NCBI GenBank assembly: GCA_934454145.1
Contig: CAKSFT010000001.1
Location: forward strand, 124,001 to 188,000
Direction: 5' to 3'
Length of the DNA stretch: 64,000 nucleotides
Source: an uncultured Clostridia bacterium
GTDB lineage: Bacteria; Bacillota; Clostridia; UBA1381
The notes under the pieces were generated by a model. The model made no database searches and was not told the origin of the DNA. It saw only the letters and a program-made list of their open reading frames with translations. This document shows positions 8,793 through 18,450 of the stretch, in pieces. Position 1 is the stretch's first letter; each line of letters starts with the position of its first letter. The translations under genes and the position numbers were made by a program.

Positions 8793-10406
8793 ATGGCTGC
8801 AAAATATATTTTTGTAACCGGCGGTGTGGTTTCAGGTTTGGGCAAAGGTATTACGGCGGCGTCGCTGGGCCGCCTCTTGAAGGCAAGAGGACTGAAGGTT
8901 GCGGCACAAAAGCTTGACCCGTACATAAATGTCGACCCCGGCACAATGAGCCCATATCAGCATGGCGAAGTTTATGTCACGGAAGACGGGGCGGAAACGG
9001 ATCTTGACCTCGGACATTATGAACGTTTTATAGATGAGGACTTGAACAAGTTTTCAAACCTCACAACAGGTAAGGTATACGCAAATGTCATCAGCAAGGA
9101 AAGACGCGGCGAATACCTGGGGAGCACCGTACAGGTGATCCCCAACATCACAAACGAAATAAAAGAGTTTATATACAGCGTCGGCAGAAAAAGCAACGCC
9201 GACATCGTAATCACCGAAATAGGCGGCACAACAGGCGACATCGAAAGCCAGCCTTTTATAGAAGCAATCCGCCAGGTTGGGCATGAAGTCGGTCAAAACA
9301 ATGCCTTGTATGTACATGTGACCCTCGTGCCATACCTCAAAGCCTCCGGCGAACACAAATCAAAGCCCACCCAGCACTCCGTGAAGGAATTGCAGGGCAT
9401 GGGCGTGACTCCCAACATTATAGTTTTAAGATGTGACGAACCTATAGAGGATTCAAGCATATTTGAAAAAATTGCAAATTTCTGCAATGTAAAACCCGAC
9501 TGCGTAATTGAAAACGTAACCATCCCGGTGCTGTACGAAGCTCCGCTTATGCTTGAAAAAGCAAACTTTTCCGACATTGTTTTGCGCGAACTGAACATCG
9601 ACGCCCCGGCGCCGGACCTGAGCGGCTGGATTGAAATGATTGAAAAAATCCGCAGCAGAAAATTCCGCACAAAAATCGCACTGGTCGGCAAATACGTACA
9701 GCTCCATGACGCATACCTCTCGGTTGCGGAAGCTCTGCGTCATGCCGGATACGAACTCGGCACATCAATCGATATAGACTGGATTGATTCCGAAACAATC
9801 ACAGAGGAAAACTATAAAGAATTGCTTTCATCGGCAGACGGTATCCTCGTACCCGGCGGTTTTGGCAACCGCGGAATCGAGGGAAAAATCCTTGCGGTAA
9901 AATATGCAAGAGAAAACCATGTACCATATCTCGGCATATGCCTCGGCATGCAGATTGCCGTGATTGAATATGCAAGAAATGTACTCGGGCTTTCCGACGC
10001 AAATTCAAGAGAATTTAATGAAATAAGCACAAACAAAGTCATCGACTTTATGCCGGACCAAAACGATGAAATCGACAAAGGCGGCACTCTGCGCCTTGGC
10101 AGCTATCCCTGCCACATAGCGATAAATACATTCATGGACAAATGCTATAAATCCACAATAATAAACGAACGCCACAGACATCGCTACGAGTTTAACAACG
10201 ATTACCGTGACGAGCTTGTCAATGCCGGGCTCATCATCAGCGGCACATCGCCCGACGGCCGTCTTGTGGAAACAGTGGAAATTGCGGACAGCCCCTTCTT
10301 TGTCGGGGTTCAGTTCCACCCGGAATTCAAGAGCCGTCCAAACAAACCACACCCGTTATTCCTTGGCTTTGTCGGCGCTTCGCTTGAAAACCGAAAGAAT
10401 AAATAA
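8793..10406 (+). CDS. pyrG: CTP synthase
   Basis: 537 residues, full family length, with GGGAGG nine bases before the ATG. It makes CTP from UTP, ATP and glutamine-derived ammonia. The N-terminal synthetase domain starts KYIFVTGGVVSGLGKGITAA (P-loop-like ATP site) and has the YINVDPGTMSPYQHGEVYVT and DLDLGHYERF signatures. The C-terminal class I glutamine amidotransferase domain has GGFGNRG, the nucleophile Cys in YLGICLGMQ and the His-Glu pair in GVQFHPEFKS. The preceding 110 bp contains CAGTTAATTGTAAAAT (8736-8751) and only weak promoter candidates; the GGGC start used in pyrG reiterative attenuation was not found. A strong terminator follows. Confidence 0.97.
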   Translation: MAAKYIFVTGGVVSGLGKGITAASLGRLLKARGLKVAAQKLDPYINVDPGTMSPYQHGEVYVTEDGAETDLDLGHYERFIDEDLNKFSNLTTGKVYANVISKERRGEYLGSTVQVIPNITNEIKEFIYSVGRKSNADIVITEIGGTTGDIESQPFIEAIRQVGHEVGQNNALYVHVTLVPYLKASGEHKSKPTQHSVKELQGMGVTPNIIVLRCDEPIEDSSIFEKIANFCNVKPDCVIENVTIPVLYEAPLMLEKANFSDIVLRELNIDAPAPDLSGWIEMIEKIRSRKFRTKIALVGKYVQLHDAYLSVAEALRHAGYELGTSIDIDWIDSETITEENYKELLSSADGILVPGGFGNRGIEGKILAVKYARENHVPYLGICLGMQIAVIEYARNVLGLSDANSREFNEISTNKVIDFMPDQNDEIDKGGTLRLGSYPCHIAINTFMDKCYKSTIINERHRHRYEFNNDYRDELVNAGLIISGTSPDGRLVETVEIADSPFFVGVQFHPEFKSRPNKPHPLFLGFVGASLENRKNK

Positions 10407-10442
10407 AACATTTCCGGATGTTGTGATAAACACCCGGAAATC

Positions 10443-10478
10443 AAAAAAACCGAACCCACATGGGTTCGGTTTTTTTTC
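10443..10478. terminator. Bidirectional terminator between pyrG and the smc-ftsY operon
   Basis: AAAAACCGAACCC and GGGTTCGGTTTTTTTT form a stable stem followed by eight T residues. A second, weaker stem TTTCCGG/CCGGAAA lies at 10411-10440 directly after the pyrG stop. Confidence 0.9.
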
Positions 10479-10513
10479 TTCACATGCTGGCAAAATCATT
10501 TTTCCCGGTTTTT

Positions 10514-10798
10514 TTAATAATTGTAGTCCACTGCCATTCTGTCCTTTGCAATGCTCCTTATAAACTTCCTCACCTGCATATGCTCCGGGTGTTGGTCATA
10601 TATTTTCAGTGCTTCGCTGTTCTCAAAATCACAAATCAGCACTGCGTCATACTCGCCGTCGTTTTCGTTTATGCCCATTTGCAGACTTTTTATCACGTCA
10701 ATTTTCCCCACCAAAGACTCCAGCATCGCTTTCATATTTTTCAGGTTTTCTTCCTTGTTTTCATCACTAATTTTCCATGCCACAACATGCTTCAGCAT
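10514..10798 (-). CDS. Small Dabb-family (stress-responsive alpha/beta barrel) protein
   Basis: 94 residues from the ATG at 10798; AAAGGA lies 11 bases upstream. The open frame extends 29 codons further but that extension overlaps ftsY and has no start site. The pattern MLKHVVAWKI at the start, a middle MKAMLESLVGKIDVIKSLQMG, YDAVLICDFENSEALKIYDQH and a final EHMQVRKFI is characteristic of Dabb domains, which form ferredoxin-like dimers. Members range from plant stress proteins to polyketide cyclases; most bacterial ones have no known function. It starts 20 bases after the ftsY stop and ends just before the terminator, so it is the last gene of the long lipid/smc transcript. Function unknown. 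Confidence 0.8.
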   Translation of the reverse strand: MLKHVVAWKISDENKEENLKNMKAMLESLVGKIDVIKSLQMGINENDGEYDAVLICDFENSEALKIYDQHPEHMQVRKFIRSIAKDRMAVDYNY

Positions 10799-10817
10799 AT
10801 CAATCACAATCCTTTCT

Positions 10818-11729
10818 TTATTCTTCAAAAAGCGCTCTCGCAAATTCTTCCGGCTCAAATTCCTGCAAATCGTCAATGCCTTCACCCACGCCGATAAACT
10901 TCACCGGTATCTGCTGTTCTTTGGAAATTGCCACAACAACCCCGCCCTTTGCCGTCCCGTCAAGCTTTGTCAGCACAATGCCCGTGATGTCGGCGGTTTC
11001 GGCAAAAAGCTTTGCCTGTGACAAGGCGTTCTGTCCCGTTGTCGCGTCCAGAACAAGCAAAACTTCTTTATCTGCCCCAGGCAGTTCTTTTTCTATGACC
11101 CTTGCAATCTTGTTGAGTTCTGCCATGAGGTTCTTTTTGTTGTGCAGCCTTCCGGCAGTGTCGCATATCAAAAGGTCAGCCCCCCTTGCTTTTGCGGCAT
11201 TGCACGCGTCAAAAATCACCGCCGCCGGGTCACCGTTTTCCTTGTGTTTAATGATGTCACAGCCGCTCCGCTTTGCCCATATGTCAAGCTGGTCAATCGC
11301 CGCCGCGCGGAAAGTGTCCGCCGCCGCAAGCATAACCCTTTTGCCATTTGCCATATAATGCGATGCAAGCTTGCCAATTGTCGTTGTCTTCCCCACACCA
11401 TTTACTCCTATCACCAAAACAACCGAAGGACTTGTGCCGATATGCATTTCATTGTCATTTTCTGTGAGAATCTCCGAAATGATGTTCTTCAATTCCTCTT
11501 TCACATCGTTCCCGTCGGTCAGATGCTTTGTTTTTGTCCTCTCACGCAGTTGGGCAATGATATACTCCGTGGTTTCCATGCCCAAATCCGACAGGATAAG
11601 CGCATCCTCCAGTTCTTCAAAAAATTCTTCATCTATTCTGATAAACACCTTAAAAACATTATTTACCTGTTCTGATATAGCGTCCCTTGTTTTTGCCAGT
11701 CCGCCTTTCAGCTTTTCAAAAAATCCCAT
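10818..11729 (-). CDS. ftsY: Signal recognition particle receptor FtsY
   Basis: 303 residues. The ATG at 11729 is preferred because AGGAGG is five bases away; the ATG directly before it is too close. FtsY docks SRP-bound ribosomes at the membrane and is an SRP-type GTPase. Residues ~1-85 are the helical N domain; the NG GTPase follows with P-loop GVNGVGKTTTIGKL, DTFRAAAIDQL, DTAGRL, the LVLDATTGQN segment and TKLDGTAKGG. The acidic A domain of enterobacterial FtsY is essentially absent, as in many Firmicutes. It lies 32 bases downstream of smc, the conserved Gram-positive order rnc-smc-ftsY. Confidence 0.96.
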   Translation of the reverse strand: MGFFEKLKGGLAKTRDAISEQVNNVFKVFIRIDEEFFEELEDALILSDLGMETTEYIIAQLRERTKTKHLTDGNDVKEELKNIISEILTENDNEMHIGTSPSVVLVIGVNGVGKTTTIGKLASHYMANGKRVMLAAADTFRAAAIDQLDIWAKRSGCDIIKHKENGDPAAVIFDACNAAKARGADLLICDTAGRLHNKKNLMAELNKIARVIEKELPGADKEVLLVLDATTGQNALSQAKLFAETADITGIVLTKLDGTAKGGVVVAISKEQQIPVKFIGVGEGIDDLQEFEPEEFARALFEE

Positions 11730-11761
11730 CATTTCCTCCTTTTTGCCGCACACACACCCCT

Positions 11762-14700
11762 TTAGCCCACCAAGTCATCGGTGACATCATCAATGTGCAG
11801 TGAAAGCAATTTTGAAACACCCTTCTCCTGCATGGTGACACCGTACATTATGTTTGACGCCTCCATTGTTCCGCGCCTGTGGGTGATTACAATAAATTGT
11901 GTCTTGGCAAGATAATTTTTCAGATAAGTGGCAAATCTGGATACATTCACGTCATCCAACGCGGCGTCAATCTCGTCCAAAATACAAAACGGCGTCGGCT
12001 TAACCTCGAGAATCGCAAAAAGCAGTGCAATCGCGATAAACGATTTTTCGCCGCCCGAATAAAGGTTTATGTTTTGCAGACCTTTCCCCGGTAGTTGCAC
12101 CTCAATCTCTATTCCGCTTTCCATGACGTCCTGCGGGTCGGACAGATACAGTCTGCCGTTTCCACCGCCGAAAAGCTCGCGGAAAACATGGCTGAAGCTT
12201 TTGTTTATCTCGTCAAATTGCTTTTGAAAATGCTCTTCCATCAATTCCTGTACAGAAGCAATGACCTTGTTTAAATCCTCCTGTGACTTTTCCAAATCGC
12301 TCTTTTGATTTGACAGGAAATCAAAACGCTCCTTTGCCTCTTTATATTCTTCTATGGCATCGACATTGACGCTTCCCAAAGCCTTGATTTTTGAGCGCAA
12401 CTCACTCACCCTCGCGACGGCAAGCTTTGGCTCCTCGATTTCCATGGCAATCTCTTTTGCCGATGTGGGAGAGAGTTCATAGTCGTCCCACAGTTTGTTG
12501 ATTATGCTTTCCGCCTCCATGGCCAGCTTTGTGAGCTTGTTTTCTGCCTTGGCATATTCCTGTTGCAAAATCATCATTCTGTCGGTGAGATCTTTGTTTG
12601 AGTTTTGTATACTCTTCAGACCTTCAACAATTCCTGCCTTTTCCTTCTCCAGTTTTTCTATTTCCTCTTTTATTTTTACCGACACCTCGCGCAATTTTTC
12701 GCACAGAAGTCTCTTTTCTTCAATCTGGTCTTTCAGGCTTTCATTCCTCGCGGTATATTCTCTGATGTCGCCCTGTTTTGCACCGATACCTTCTTTGTTT
12801 TCTTCAATCCTCATTCTCAGCGCGTCGGCTGTTTCCCGTTCTGTCTGGATATCTTTTTCAAGCGAGCGTAATCTCAGGGTTTCGTCCATCAATTCACTTG
12901 CCTTTTCGTCCTTTTTCCTCGACATTTCCTCATATTCCGCCTCTGCCTCTTCCGTTTCCCCGTTCAATTTGGAAATTGTGTTTTCATCACGCCGCATATC
13001 GTTAATCATGCGCGCAATGTCTTCTCCCGAGGCAGAAAGCTGTTCCTCAATCCTTTTCAGTTCGTCCTCCAGCGCCCTTTCCGACTGACCGCTGTTTTCC
13101 AAAGTCTGCGTCAGGTGCTCCTGTGTGTTCTTCAATATCAGGATTTCGTTCTCATATTCTCTCAAAAGCGGTGTATACGAAGAAAGCTGCGTATCCACAC
13201 TGTTCAGGTCCGCTCTTTTTTCGGAAATCAGCGCGGTCACATCACGTACAGCGTTGGTCAGAGATACAATTTCTTTTTCAAGGTTCTTTATTTCATTGCC
13301 TCTGGACAAAATTCCGCCGGATTTGTTGACACTTCCGCCGCTCATGGAGCCGCCCGGGTTTAAAATATCTCCTAAAAGCGTCACAATCTTAAACCGATAC
13401 CCAAATTTCTTGCTCATCAAAACCGCATTGTCGATGTTGTCGGCAACAACAACCCTCGCCAGCAGATTTTTCATTATGCCGTCATATTTTTTGTCATATC
13501 TTATAAGGTCTGATGCAATGCCGACATATCCCTCGGCTTCGGAAATCTCTTTTGCATTTTCAAGCGTTCTCCCGGAAACGGCAGACACCGGCAGGAACGT
13601 TGCCCTTCCGCCCCTTGTGCTCCTCAGGTACAAAATTGCCGCCTTTGCGTCGTCTTCCGTTTCCACAACAATGTTCTGCAAAGCACCGCCCAGCGCCATT
13701 TCTATGGCAGTGACATATTTGTCCGGCACCTCGACAAGACCCGAAACAGTACCGTATATCAAGCGCTTTTTCAGTTCCGGCGCCTTCAAGACTGCCTTTA
13801 CGCTCCTTGCATAGCCCTCATACTCGTTCTCCATGTCCTCCAGCATGCGCCTTTTGGATTGTCGGGAACTCAGCTGTACCTTTGCATCGGCAAGCTTGCC
13901 CTCGTTCTCGGCAATTTCTGTTTCCAGTTGTTTTTTCCTGGTTTCCTGTCTTGCGACCCGCTCTTGCATAGAAACATACTTTTCTTGCTTTTGCGCAATT
14001 TTGAGCTTGCCTTCTTCAAGCTCCTGTTTTATTCCGCTGAGGTTTTTTCCGTGGTTTTTCTGTTCGTTTTCCACACTTTCGCGGCGTTCGATAAGCCCTT
14101 TTCGCATTGCCTCCTTGCCCGAGATTTCAGCCTTCTTTGCAGACAAATCGTTCATTTTTTCCATTATGGAATTTTTTATCTCATCTGCTTTTTTGCGGCA
14201 CTCGGTCAGCTTTTCAAAGATTTCCGTGTTATCGTCGCGGATTTTTTCAAATCCCTGCATAAGCATCTTGGATTCTTCTTCTTTTTCTTTAATGCTTTCC
14301 TTGTGTGCCTCTATTTCTTTTTCATATTCTTCATTCTTTTTTTCAACAGCGACAATTTCGCCTTTTATTCTTTCCAGAATCGAAACATTATTCTTTATGT
14401 TGTTTTCTGCAATAGAAATGCTGTTTTCCTCATTTGATATCCGTGACTCATTTTCCATCAGAGCATTGTTTTTTTCTGCCTGTTCTTGGTCTTTTTGCTT
14501 GCTTTTTTCATACAGACCGTCACGTTTTCGCTCTATTTCGGTTTCCTGCCCCTTCAGTTCTTCAATCTCAGCGGCGATTCCGCCGGACAATTCTTCCGCC
14601 TTCTTTTTGTCCGCCGCATTCTTGTCAAGGTTCACCAGACACATGCTTACGTCAAGACCTTTATATTCTTCATAGAGCTCCATGTATTTTCTTGCCTTTT

Positions 14701-15328
14701 GGGACTGATTCTCCAAAGGCCCCAGCTGTCTTTCCAGTTCCTGTGTTATGTCGCTTATCCTCACAAGGTTTTCGGTCACGCCCAAAAGCTTCCTCTCTGC
14801 CTCGTCCTTGCGGTGCTTATACTTCGAAACGCCTGCCGCCTCCTCAAAAAAACTGCGCCTGTCCTCGGCCTTTGTGGAAAGAATCTTGGAAACATTCCCC
14901 TGACCGATAATTGAATATCCGTCACGCCCCAGACCTGTGTCCATAAACAGCTCAACAATATCCTTCAGTCTGCAATTGGCTTTGTTTATCTGATAAACAC
15001 TCTCTCCCGAGCGAAAAACACGCCTTGTCACAACAACCTCGTCAAATTCTATGGGAAAAAGCCGAGATGAGTTGTCCAAAACAAGGCTGACCTCTGCAAA
15101 ATTCACCTGTTTGCGTGTTTCCGTGCCGGCAAAAATTACATCTTGCATGTTGGAACCTCTGAGGCTTTTTGCGCTCATTTCTCCCATAACCCAGCGTATA
15201 GCGTCCGAGATGTTGCTTTTTCCGCTGCCGTTCGGCCCGACAACAGATGTGACGCCCTGTCCAAAATCAAGAACAGTCTTGTCGGCAAAGGACTTAAATC
15301 CCTGCAGTTCCAATCGTTTCAGGTACAA
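11762..15328 (-). CDS. smc: Chromosome partition/condensation ATPase SMC
   Basis: 1188 residues, the normal SMC length. The start is a TTG at 15328 preceded by AAAGGGGG at eight bases. SMC dimers load with ScpA/ScpB (genes at 44.7-46.0 kb) and organise the chromosome. Visible architecture: N-terminal ABC half with GPNGSGKSNISDAI (Walker A), long Glu/Lys-rich coiled coil ~170-500, globular hinge ~510-680 including GGALQNIVVETEDDAKAA and GG-rich GGSMSGGSVNKSGG, second coiled coil to ~1020, then the C-terminal half with the LYSGGEKSFIAIAL signature and Walker B FCILDEIDAALDD. It sits between a radical SAM gene and ftsY in one minus-strand run. Confidence 0.97.
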   Translation of the reverse strand: MYLKRLELQGFKSFADKTVLDFGQGVTSVVGPNGSGKSNISDAIRWVMGEMSAKSLRGSNMQDVIFAGTETRKQVNFAEVSLVLDNSSRLFPIEFDEVVVTRRVFRSGESVYQINKANCRLKDIVELFMDTGLGRDGYSIIGQGNVSKILSTKAEDRRSFFEEAAGVSKYKHRKDEAERKLLGVTENLVRISDITQELERQLGPLENQSQKARKYMELYEEYKGLDVSMCLVNLDKNAADKKKAEELSGGIAAEIEELKGQETEIERKRDGLYEKSKQKDQEQAEKNNALMENESRISNEENSISIAENNIKNNVSILERIKGEIVAVEKKNEEYEKEIEAHKESIKEKEEESKMLMQGFEKIRDDNTEIFEKLTECRKKADEIKNSIMEKMNDLSAKKAEISGKEAMRKGLIERRESVENEQKNHGKNLSGIKQELEEGKLKIAQKQEKYVSMQERVARQETRKKQLETEIAENEGKLADAKVQLSSRQSKRRMLEDMENEYEGYARSVKAVLKAPELKKRLIYGTVSGLVEVPDKYVTAIEMALGGALQNIVVETEDDAKAAILYLRSTRGGRATFLPVSAVSGRTLENAKEISEAEGYVGIASDLIRYDKKYDGIMKNLLARVVVADNIDNAVLMSKKFGYRFKIVTLLGDILNPGGSMSGGSVNKSGGILSRGNEIKNLEKEIVSLTNAVRDVTALISEKRADLNSVDTQLSSYTPLLREYENEILILKNTQEHLTQTLENSGQSERALEDELKRIEEQLSASGEDIARMINDMRRDENTISKLNGETEEAEAEYEEMSRKKDEKASELMDETLRLRSLEKDIQTERETADALRMRIEENKEGIGAKQGDIREYTARNESLKDQIEEKRLLCEKLREVSVKIKEEIEKLEKEKAGIVEGLKSIQNSNKDLTDRMMILQQEYAKAENKLTKLAMEAESIINKLWDDYELSPTSAKEIAMEIEEPKLAVARVSELRSKIKALGSVNVDAIEEYKEAKERFDFLSNQKSDLEKSQEDLNKVIASVQELMEEHFQKQFDEINKSFSHVFRELFGGGNGRLYLSDPQDVMESGIEIEVQLPGKGLQNINLYSGGEKSFIAIALLFAILEVKPTPFCILDEIDAALDDVNVSRFATYLKNYLAKTQFIVITHRRGTMEASNIMYGVTMQEKGVSKLLSLHIDDVTDDLVG

Positions 15329-15369
15329 AATGCCGACCCCCTTTCATAATCTGTATTATTCCGATACAT

Positions 15370-16362
15370 TTATCTTATCTTAAAATTTCCTTTCTTTATA
15401 CGCGCATCGCCCCTGACCTTCATCTGCACACCGTATTCTTCTTCCAGTTTTTTTATGTTTTCTCTTTTGTTGCCCACAGCTTTTGATATCTCTTTCGGGT
15501 TTACGGCAACAGTGATTTCTTTCCTGTTGTCAAGGCTCTCTTTTATTTCTTCATAATAAATCCGACTCTCTGCCAGTTCGCGGAACGCACTGTGAAACGG
15601 CCCCGCCACAAGCATGCCGCCGGGCGAGATTTCGTCCGTCGTCGCCAAAGCCACACGTATCACCGTTATGCCGGCCTTGCGGAATTTTTTGAGAAGCACC
15701 GCACAAAGCGCCACGGCTTCCTCAACACTTTGCGGAGTGTACTCTCCGTTTCTGTACATCTCTTCCAGCCTCGTGTCGCGTATCACAAGTGTCGGATATA
15801 TTCTGACGCAATCAGGTGACAAGGCTATAATCTCGTCCGCAGTGTGCACAGAACGCTCGGGCGTATCCCCCGGCAATCCCGTCATCATCTGCAAGCCCAG
15901 CCCAAAGCCGTACTGTTTTATGAGTGCGGCGGCTTTTCTCACATCACCGGGGGTGTGCCCTCTGTTTGATGCAAAAAGGACTTCTTCGTCCATGCTTTGC
16001 ACCCCCAGCTCTATAACCTTCACGCCAAATTTCGCCAGATGTGTCAAAATCTTTTCATCAATATAATCCGGTCTTGTGGAAATCCTTATCCCCGAAACCG
16101 CCCCGCGCTCCACATAAGGGTACGCAATGCCCAGATACCTGTCCATTTCTTCACGTTCAATCCCCGTAAAGCTTCCTCCGAAAAATGCAATTTCACACTC
16201 TGCCCCGTGCGGAATTGTCCGCAAGTGGCTTTCTATGATTTGTTTTATTTCTTCGTCTGTCGTTTCCTCAACCACCCCGGTTATGTGCTTTTGATTGCAA
16301 AAAACGCAGTCAAACGGGCACCCCCTGTGGGGTACAAAAATCGGTATATTATAATGTTTCAT
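15370..16362 (-). CDS. Radical SAM protein of the Elp3-like family
   Basis: 330 residues. The [4Fe-4S]-SAM motif is CPFDCVFC (CX3CX2C) near residue 15, followed by the GGSFTGI glycine motif, RISTRPDYID and ELGVQSMDEEVL, which are typical of the Elp3/MiaB-like radical SAM branch. The last ~60 residues are basic (NKRENIKKLEEEYGV, RGDARIKKGNFKIR), suggesting nucleic-acid contact, but no acetyltransferase domain is present, unlike full Elp3. Its ATG overlaps the rnc stop (ATGA), so it is coupled to RNase III; the rnc-radicalSAM-smc order is frequent in Clostridia. The substrate is unknown; a tRNA modification role is inference from family and neighbours. Confidence 0.85.
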   Translation of the reverse strand: MKHYNIPIFVPHRGCPFDCVFCNQKHITGVVEETTDEEIKQIIESHLRTIPHGAECEIAFFGGSFTGIEREEMDRYLGIAYPYVERGAVSGIRISTRPDYIDEKILTHLAKFGVKVIELGVQSMDEEVLFASNRGHTPGDVRKAAALIKQYGFGLGLQMMTGLPGDTPERSVHTADEIIALSPDCVRIYPTLVIRDTRLEEMYRNGEYTPQSVEEAVALCAVLLKKFRKAGITVIRVALATTDEISPGGMLVAGPFHSAFRELAESRIYYEEIKESLDNRKEITVAVNPKEISKAVGNKRENIKKLEEEYGVQMKVRGDARIKKGNFKIR

Positions 16363-17036
16363 TTTGGTTCACCAAGATTTTCCAAAGCAATTTTGGCGGC
16401 GTTCTGCTCCGCCTCCTTTTTGTTTGAGCCCACGCCTCTGTTCAGCACGCGGTCATTTGCCAAAACCTCCACGACAAAATGCTTGTCATGGTCCGGCCCG
16501 TCTTCGCTGACAGTGTTATAGGTCACTCTGCCATGATTTTGCTTTTGCATCTTTTCCTGGAGCATGGTCTTATAATCATGATAAAAAACACCCTGCATAC
16601 CCATTTCCAGATCCTTTTCCATATGGCGAATCACCCACTTCTCCGCAGTCTTAAAGTCACTGTCAAGATATATGGCCGCAAGCACCGCCTCAAATGCATC
16701 GGAAAGTATGGAGTTTCTTTCCCTTCCTCCCGACAGTTCTTCGCCATGCCCCAGCCTCAGGAAATTCCCCAGCCCCAGCCTTTTTGCAATCTTTGCCAAA
16801 GATTCTTCACACACCAAAGAAGCCCTTATCTTGGAAAGGTCTCCTTCATTCACATTTCTCAGATTTTTATAAAGATAATTGCTCACAATAAGCCCCAGCA
16901 CCGAATCACCCAAAAATTCCAGTCTTTCGTTGCTGCGGCAACGCTTTTCATTTGCATATGAGCTGTGGGTCAATGCATTGGCAAGCAGTGCTTCTTTCTT
17001 AAATTCATACCCTGCCGCATCCTGAAAATCTTTCAT
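16359..17036 (-). CDS. rnc: Ribonuclease III
   Basis: 225 residues from the ATG at 17036 with AAAGGA seven bases upstream. RNase III cuts double-stranded RNA in rRNA precursors and structured mRNAs. The catalytic domain shows the signature NERLEFLGDSVLGLIVS and the second acidic cluster SDAFEAVLAAIYLDS; the C-terminal ~70 residues are a dsRNA-binding domain starting DYKTMLQEKMQ and ending KKEAEQNAAKIALENLG. It lies 84 bases after fabF with a hairpin in between, and overlaps the following radical SAM gene. Proximity of rnc to acpP/fab is conserved in many bacteria. Confidence 0.96.
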   Translation of the reverse strand: MKDFQDAAGYEFKKEALLANALTHSSYANEKRCRSNERLEFLGDSVLGLIVSNYLYKNLRNVNEGDLSKIRASLVCEESLAKIAKRLGLGNFLRLGHGEELSGGRERNSILSDAFEAVLAAIYLDSDFKTAEKWVIRHMEKDLEMGMQGVFYHDYKTMLQEKMQKQNHGRVTYNTVSEDGPDHDKHFVVEVLANDRVLNRGVGSNKKEAEQNAAKIALENLGEPK

Positions 17037-17082
17037 ATATACTTCCTTTCCGCCAGAGTGCAAACCCTGCATATCAACCGCC

Positions 17083-17115
17083 AAAACCCTGAACGGCAAA
17101 AGCGTCAGGGTTTTT
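17083..17115 (-). terminator. Weak intraoperonic terminator/attenuator between fabF and rnc
   Basis: Minus-strand hairpin AAAACCCTGA/TCAGGGTTTT with a 12-base loop followed by only TTTTGG. The short T-run suggests partial termination, which would lower rnc-smc-ftsY expression relative to the fab genes. Confidence 0.5.
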
Positions 17116-17120
17116 CGGCA

Positions 17121-18359
17121 TCAGTCTTTATATTTTTTCATGACAATTGATGAATTGTGTCCGCCAAATCCCAAAGAATTTGACATTGCATATTCAACCT
17201 TTGCATTTCTGCCCTCATTCGGCACTATGTCTAAGTCACATTCCGAGTCGGGCGTCTGATAGTTTATCGTTGCAGGCACAAAATCCTCGTTCACAGCCAT
17301 TGCACAAACTATGGCTTCAATCCCGCCGGCGGCACCCAAAAGATGCCCTGTCATGGACTTTGTCGAACTCACCATAAGCTTTTTGGCATGTTCGCCAAAA
17401 ACTGATTTTATTGCCTGTGTTTCAAAGCTGTCATTATATTTTGTCGATGTGCCGTGTGCATTGATATAGTCTATTTTCTCCGGCTCTATCCCTGCGTCCT
17501 TTATGGCAAATTCCATTGCCTTTGCGCCGCCTTCTCCGCCCGGTATCGGGCTTGTGATGTGGTATGCATCATTTGTTATGCCATATCCCACCATTTCACA
17601 TATGATTTTGGCCCCTCTTTTTTTTGCATGCTCAAGCTCTTCAAGCACCAAAAATCCCGCGCCTTCGCCCATGACAAATCCGTCACGCTCCAGATCAAAC
17701 GGTCTTGACGCATGCATCGGGTCGTCATTGTTGACAGACATCGCCTTCATGCTGCAAAAACCGGCAAATGCCAATGGCGTTATCGCCGCCTCTGCTCCGC
17801 CTGCCAGCATGACATCGCATTCTCCGCGTCTTATGATGTTGTAGGCATTGCCGATTGCATTTGTACCCGAGGCACACGCCGCAACAACATTTTCATTTGC
17901 CCCTCTCGCGCCCAGCTTTATGGCAATCTGTGCCGCCGCCATGTTTGAAATCATCATCGGCACAAAAAACGGGCTTACCCTTCCCGGGCCTTTTTCCATC
18001 AAGGTCTGATGCTGTGAGGCAAGTGTTTCTATGCCCCCCACGCCGGAACCTGTCATAACCCCGACTCTCCACGCATCTTCTTTCTCCATGTCAATCCCGG
18101 ACTGACGGAATGCCTCTTCCGCCGCAATCACGCCGAACTGCGTATATCTGTCCATTTTCCTTGCTTCTTTTTTGTCTATATACTCCGTCGGGTCAAAATC
18201 CCTGACCTCCGCCGCCACCCGGCACTTAAACTCCGACGCGTCAAAGGCGCTGACTTTGTCCACACCGCACTTTCCTTCTTTTATCGCCTTCCAAAAAGCC
18301 ATGTTGTCCTTGCCTATAGGAGTAATCGCTCCCATGCCTGTAACAACCACTCTCTTCAT
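17121..18359 (-). CDS. fabF: 3-oxoacyl-ACP synthase II
   Basis: 412 residues from the ATG at 18359 (GGGGGTG six bases upstream; an upstream GTG sits inside the Shine-Dalgarno). It elongates acyl-ACP with malonyl-ACP in type II fatty acid synthesis. The Cys-His-His triad is visible: Cys in VVAACASGTNAIG, His in NAHGTSTKYND and His in STKSMTGHLLGAAGG. Start MKRVVVTGMGAITPIG is typical. It follows acpP in the fab operon, with a stable stem-loop in the 91-base gap. Confidence 0.96.
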   Translation of the reverse strand: MKRVVVTGMGAITPIGKDNMAFWKAIKEGKCGVDKVSAFDASEFKCRVAAEVRDFDPTEYIDKKEARKMDRYTQFGVIAAEEAFRQSGIDMEKEDAWRVGVMTGSGVGGIETLASQHQTLMEKGPGRVSPFFVPMMISNMAAAQIAIKLGARGANENVVAACASGTNAIGNAYNIIRRGECDVMLAGGAEAAITPLAFAGFCSMKAMSVNNDDPMHASRPFDLERDGFVMGEGAGFLVLEELEHAKKRGAKIICEMVGYGITNDAYHITSPIPGGEGGAKAMEFAIKDAGIEPEKIDYINAHGTSTKYNDSFETQAIKSVFGEHAKKLMVSSTKSMTGHLLGAAGGIEAIVCAMAVNEDFVPATINYQTPDSECDLDIVPNEGRNAKVEYAMSNSLGFGGHNSSIVMKKYKD

Positions 18360-18414
18360 AAAGGTCACCCCCGGTCTGTATTTTTATATATAAATTCAAT
18401 TATTTTCACTCTGC

Positions 18415-18442
18415 GGGCGCGCCGGAAAGTGCCGGCACGCCC
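18415..18442 (-). other. Stable stem-loop downstream of acpP
   Basis: GGGCGCGCCGG and CCGGCACGCCC form an 11-bp GC-rich stem with a short loop in the acpP-fabF gap. There is no T-run, so it is more likely an mRNA-stabilising or processing hairpin that keeps acpP transcript abundant than a terminator. Confidence 0.5.
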
Positions 18443-18450
18443 AAACATTT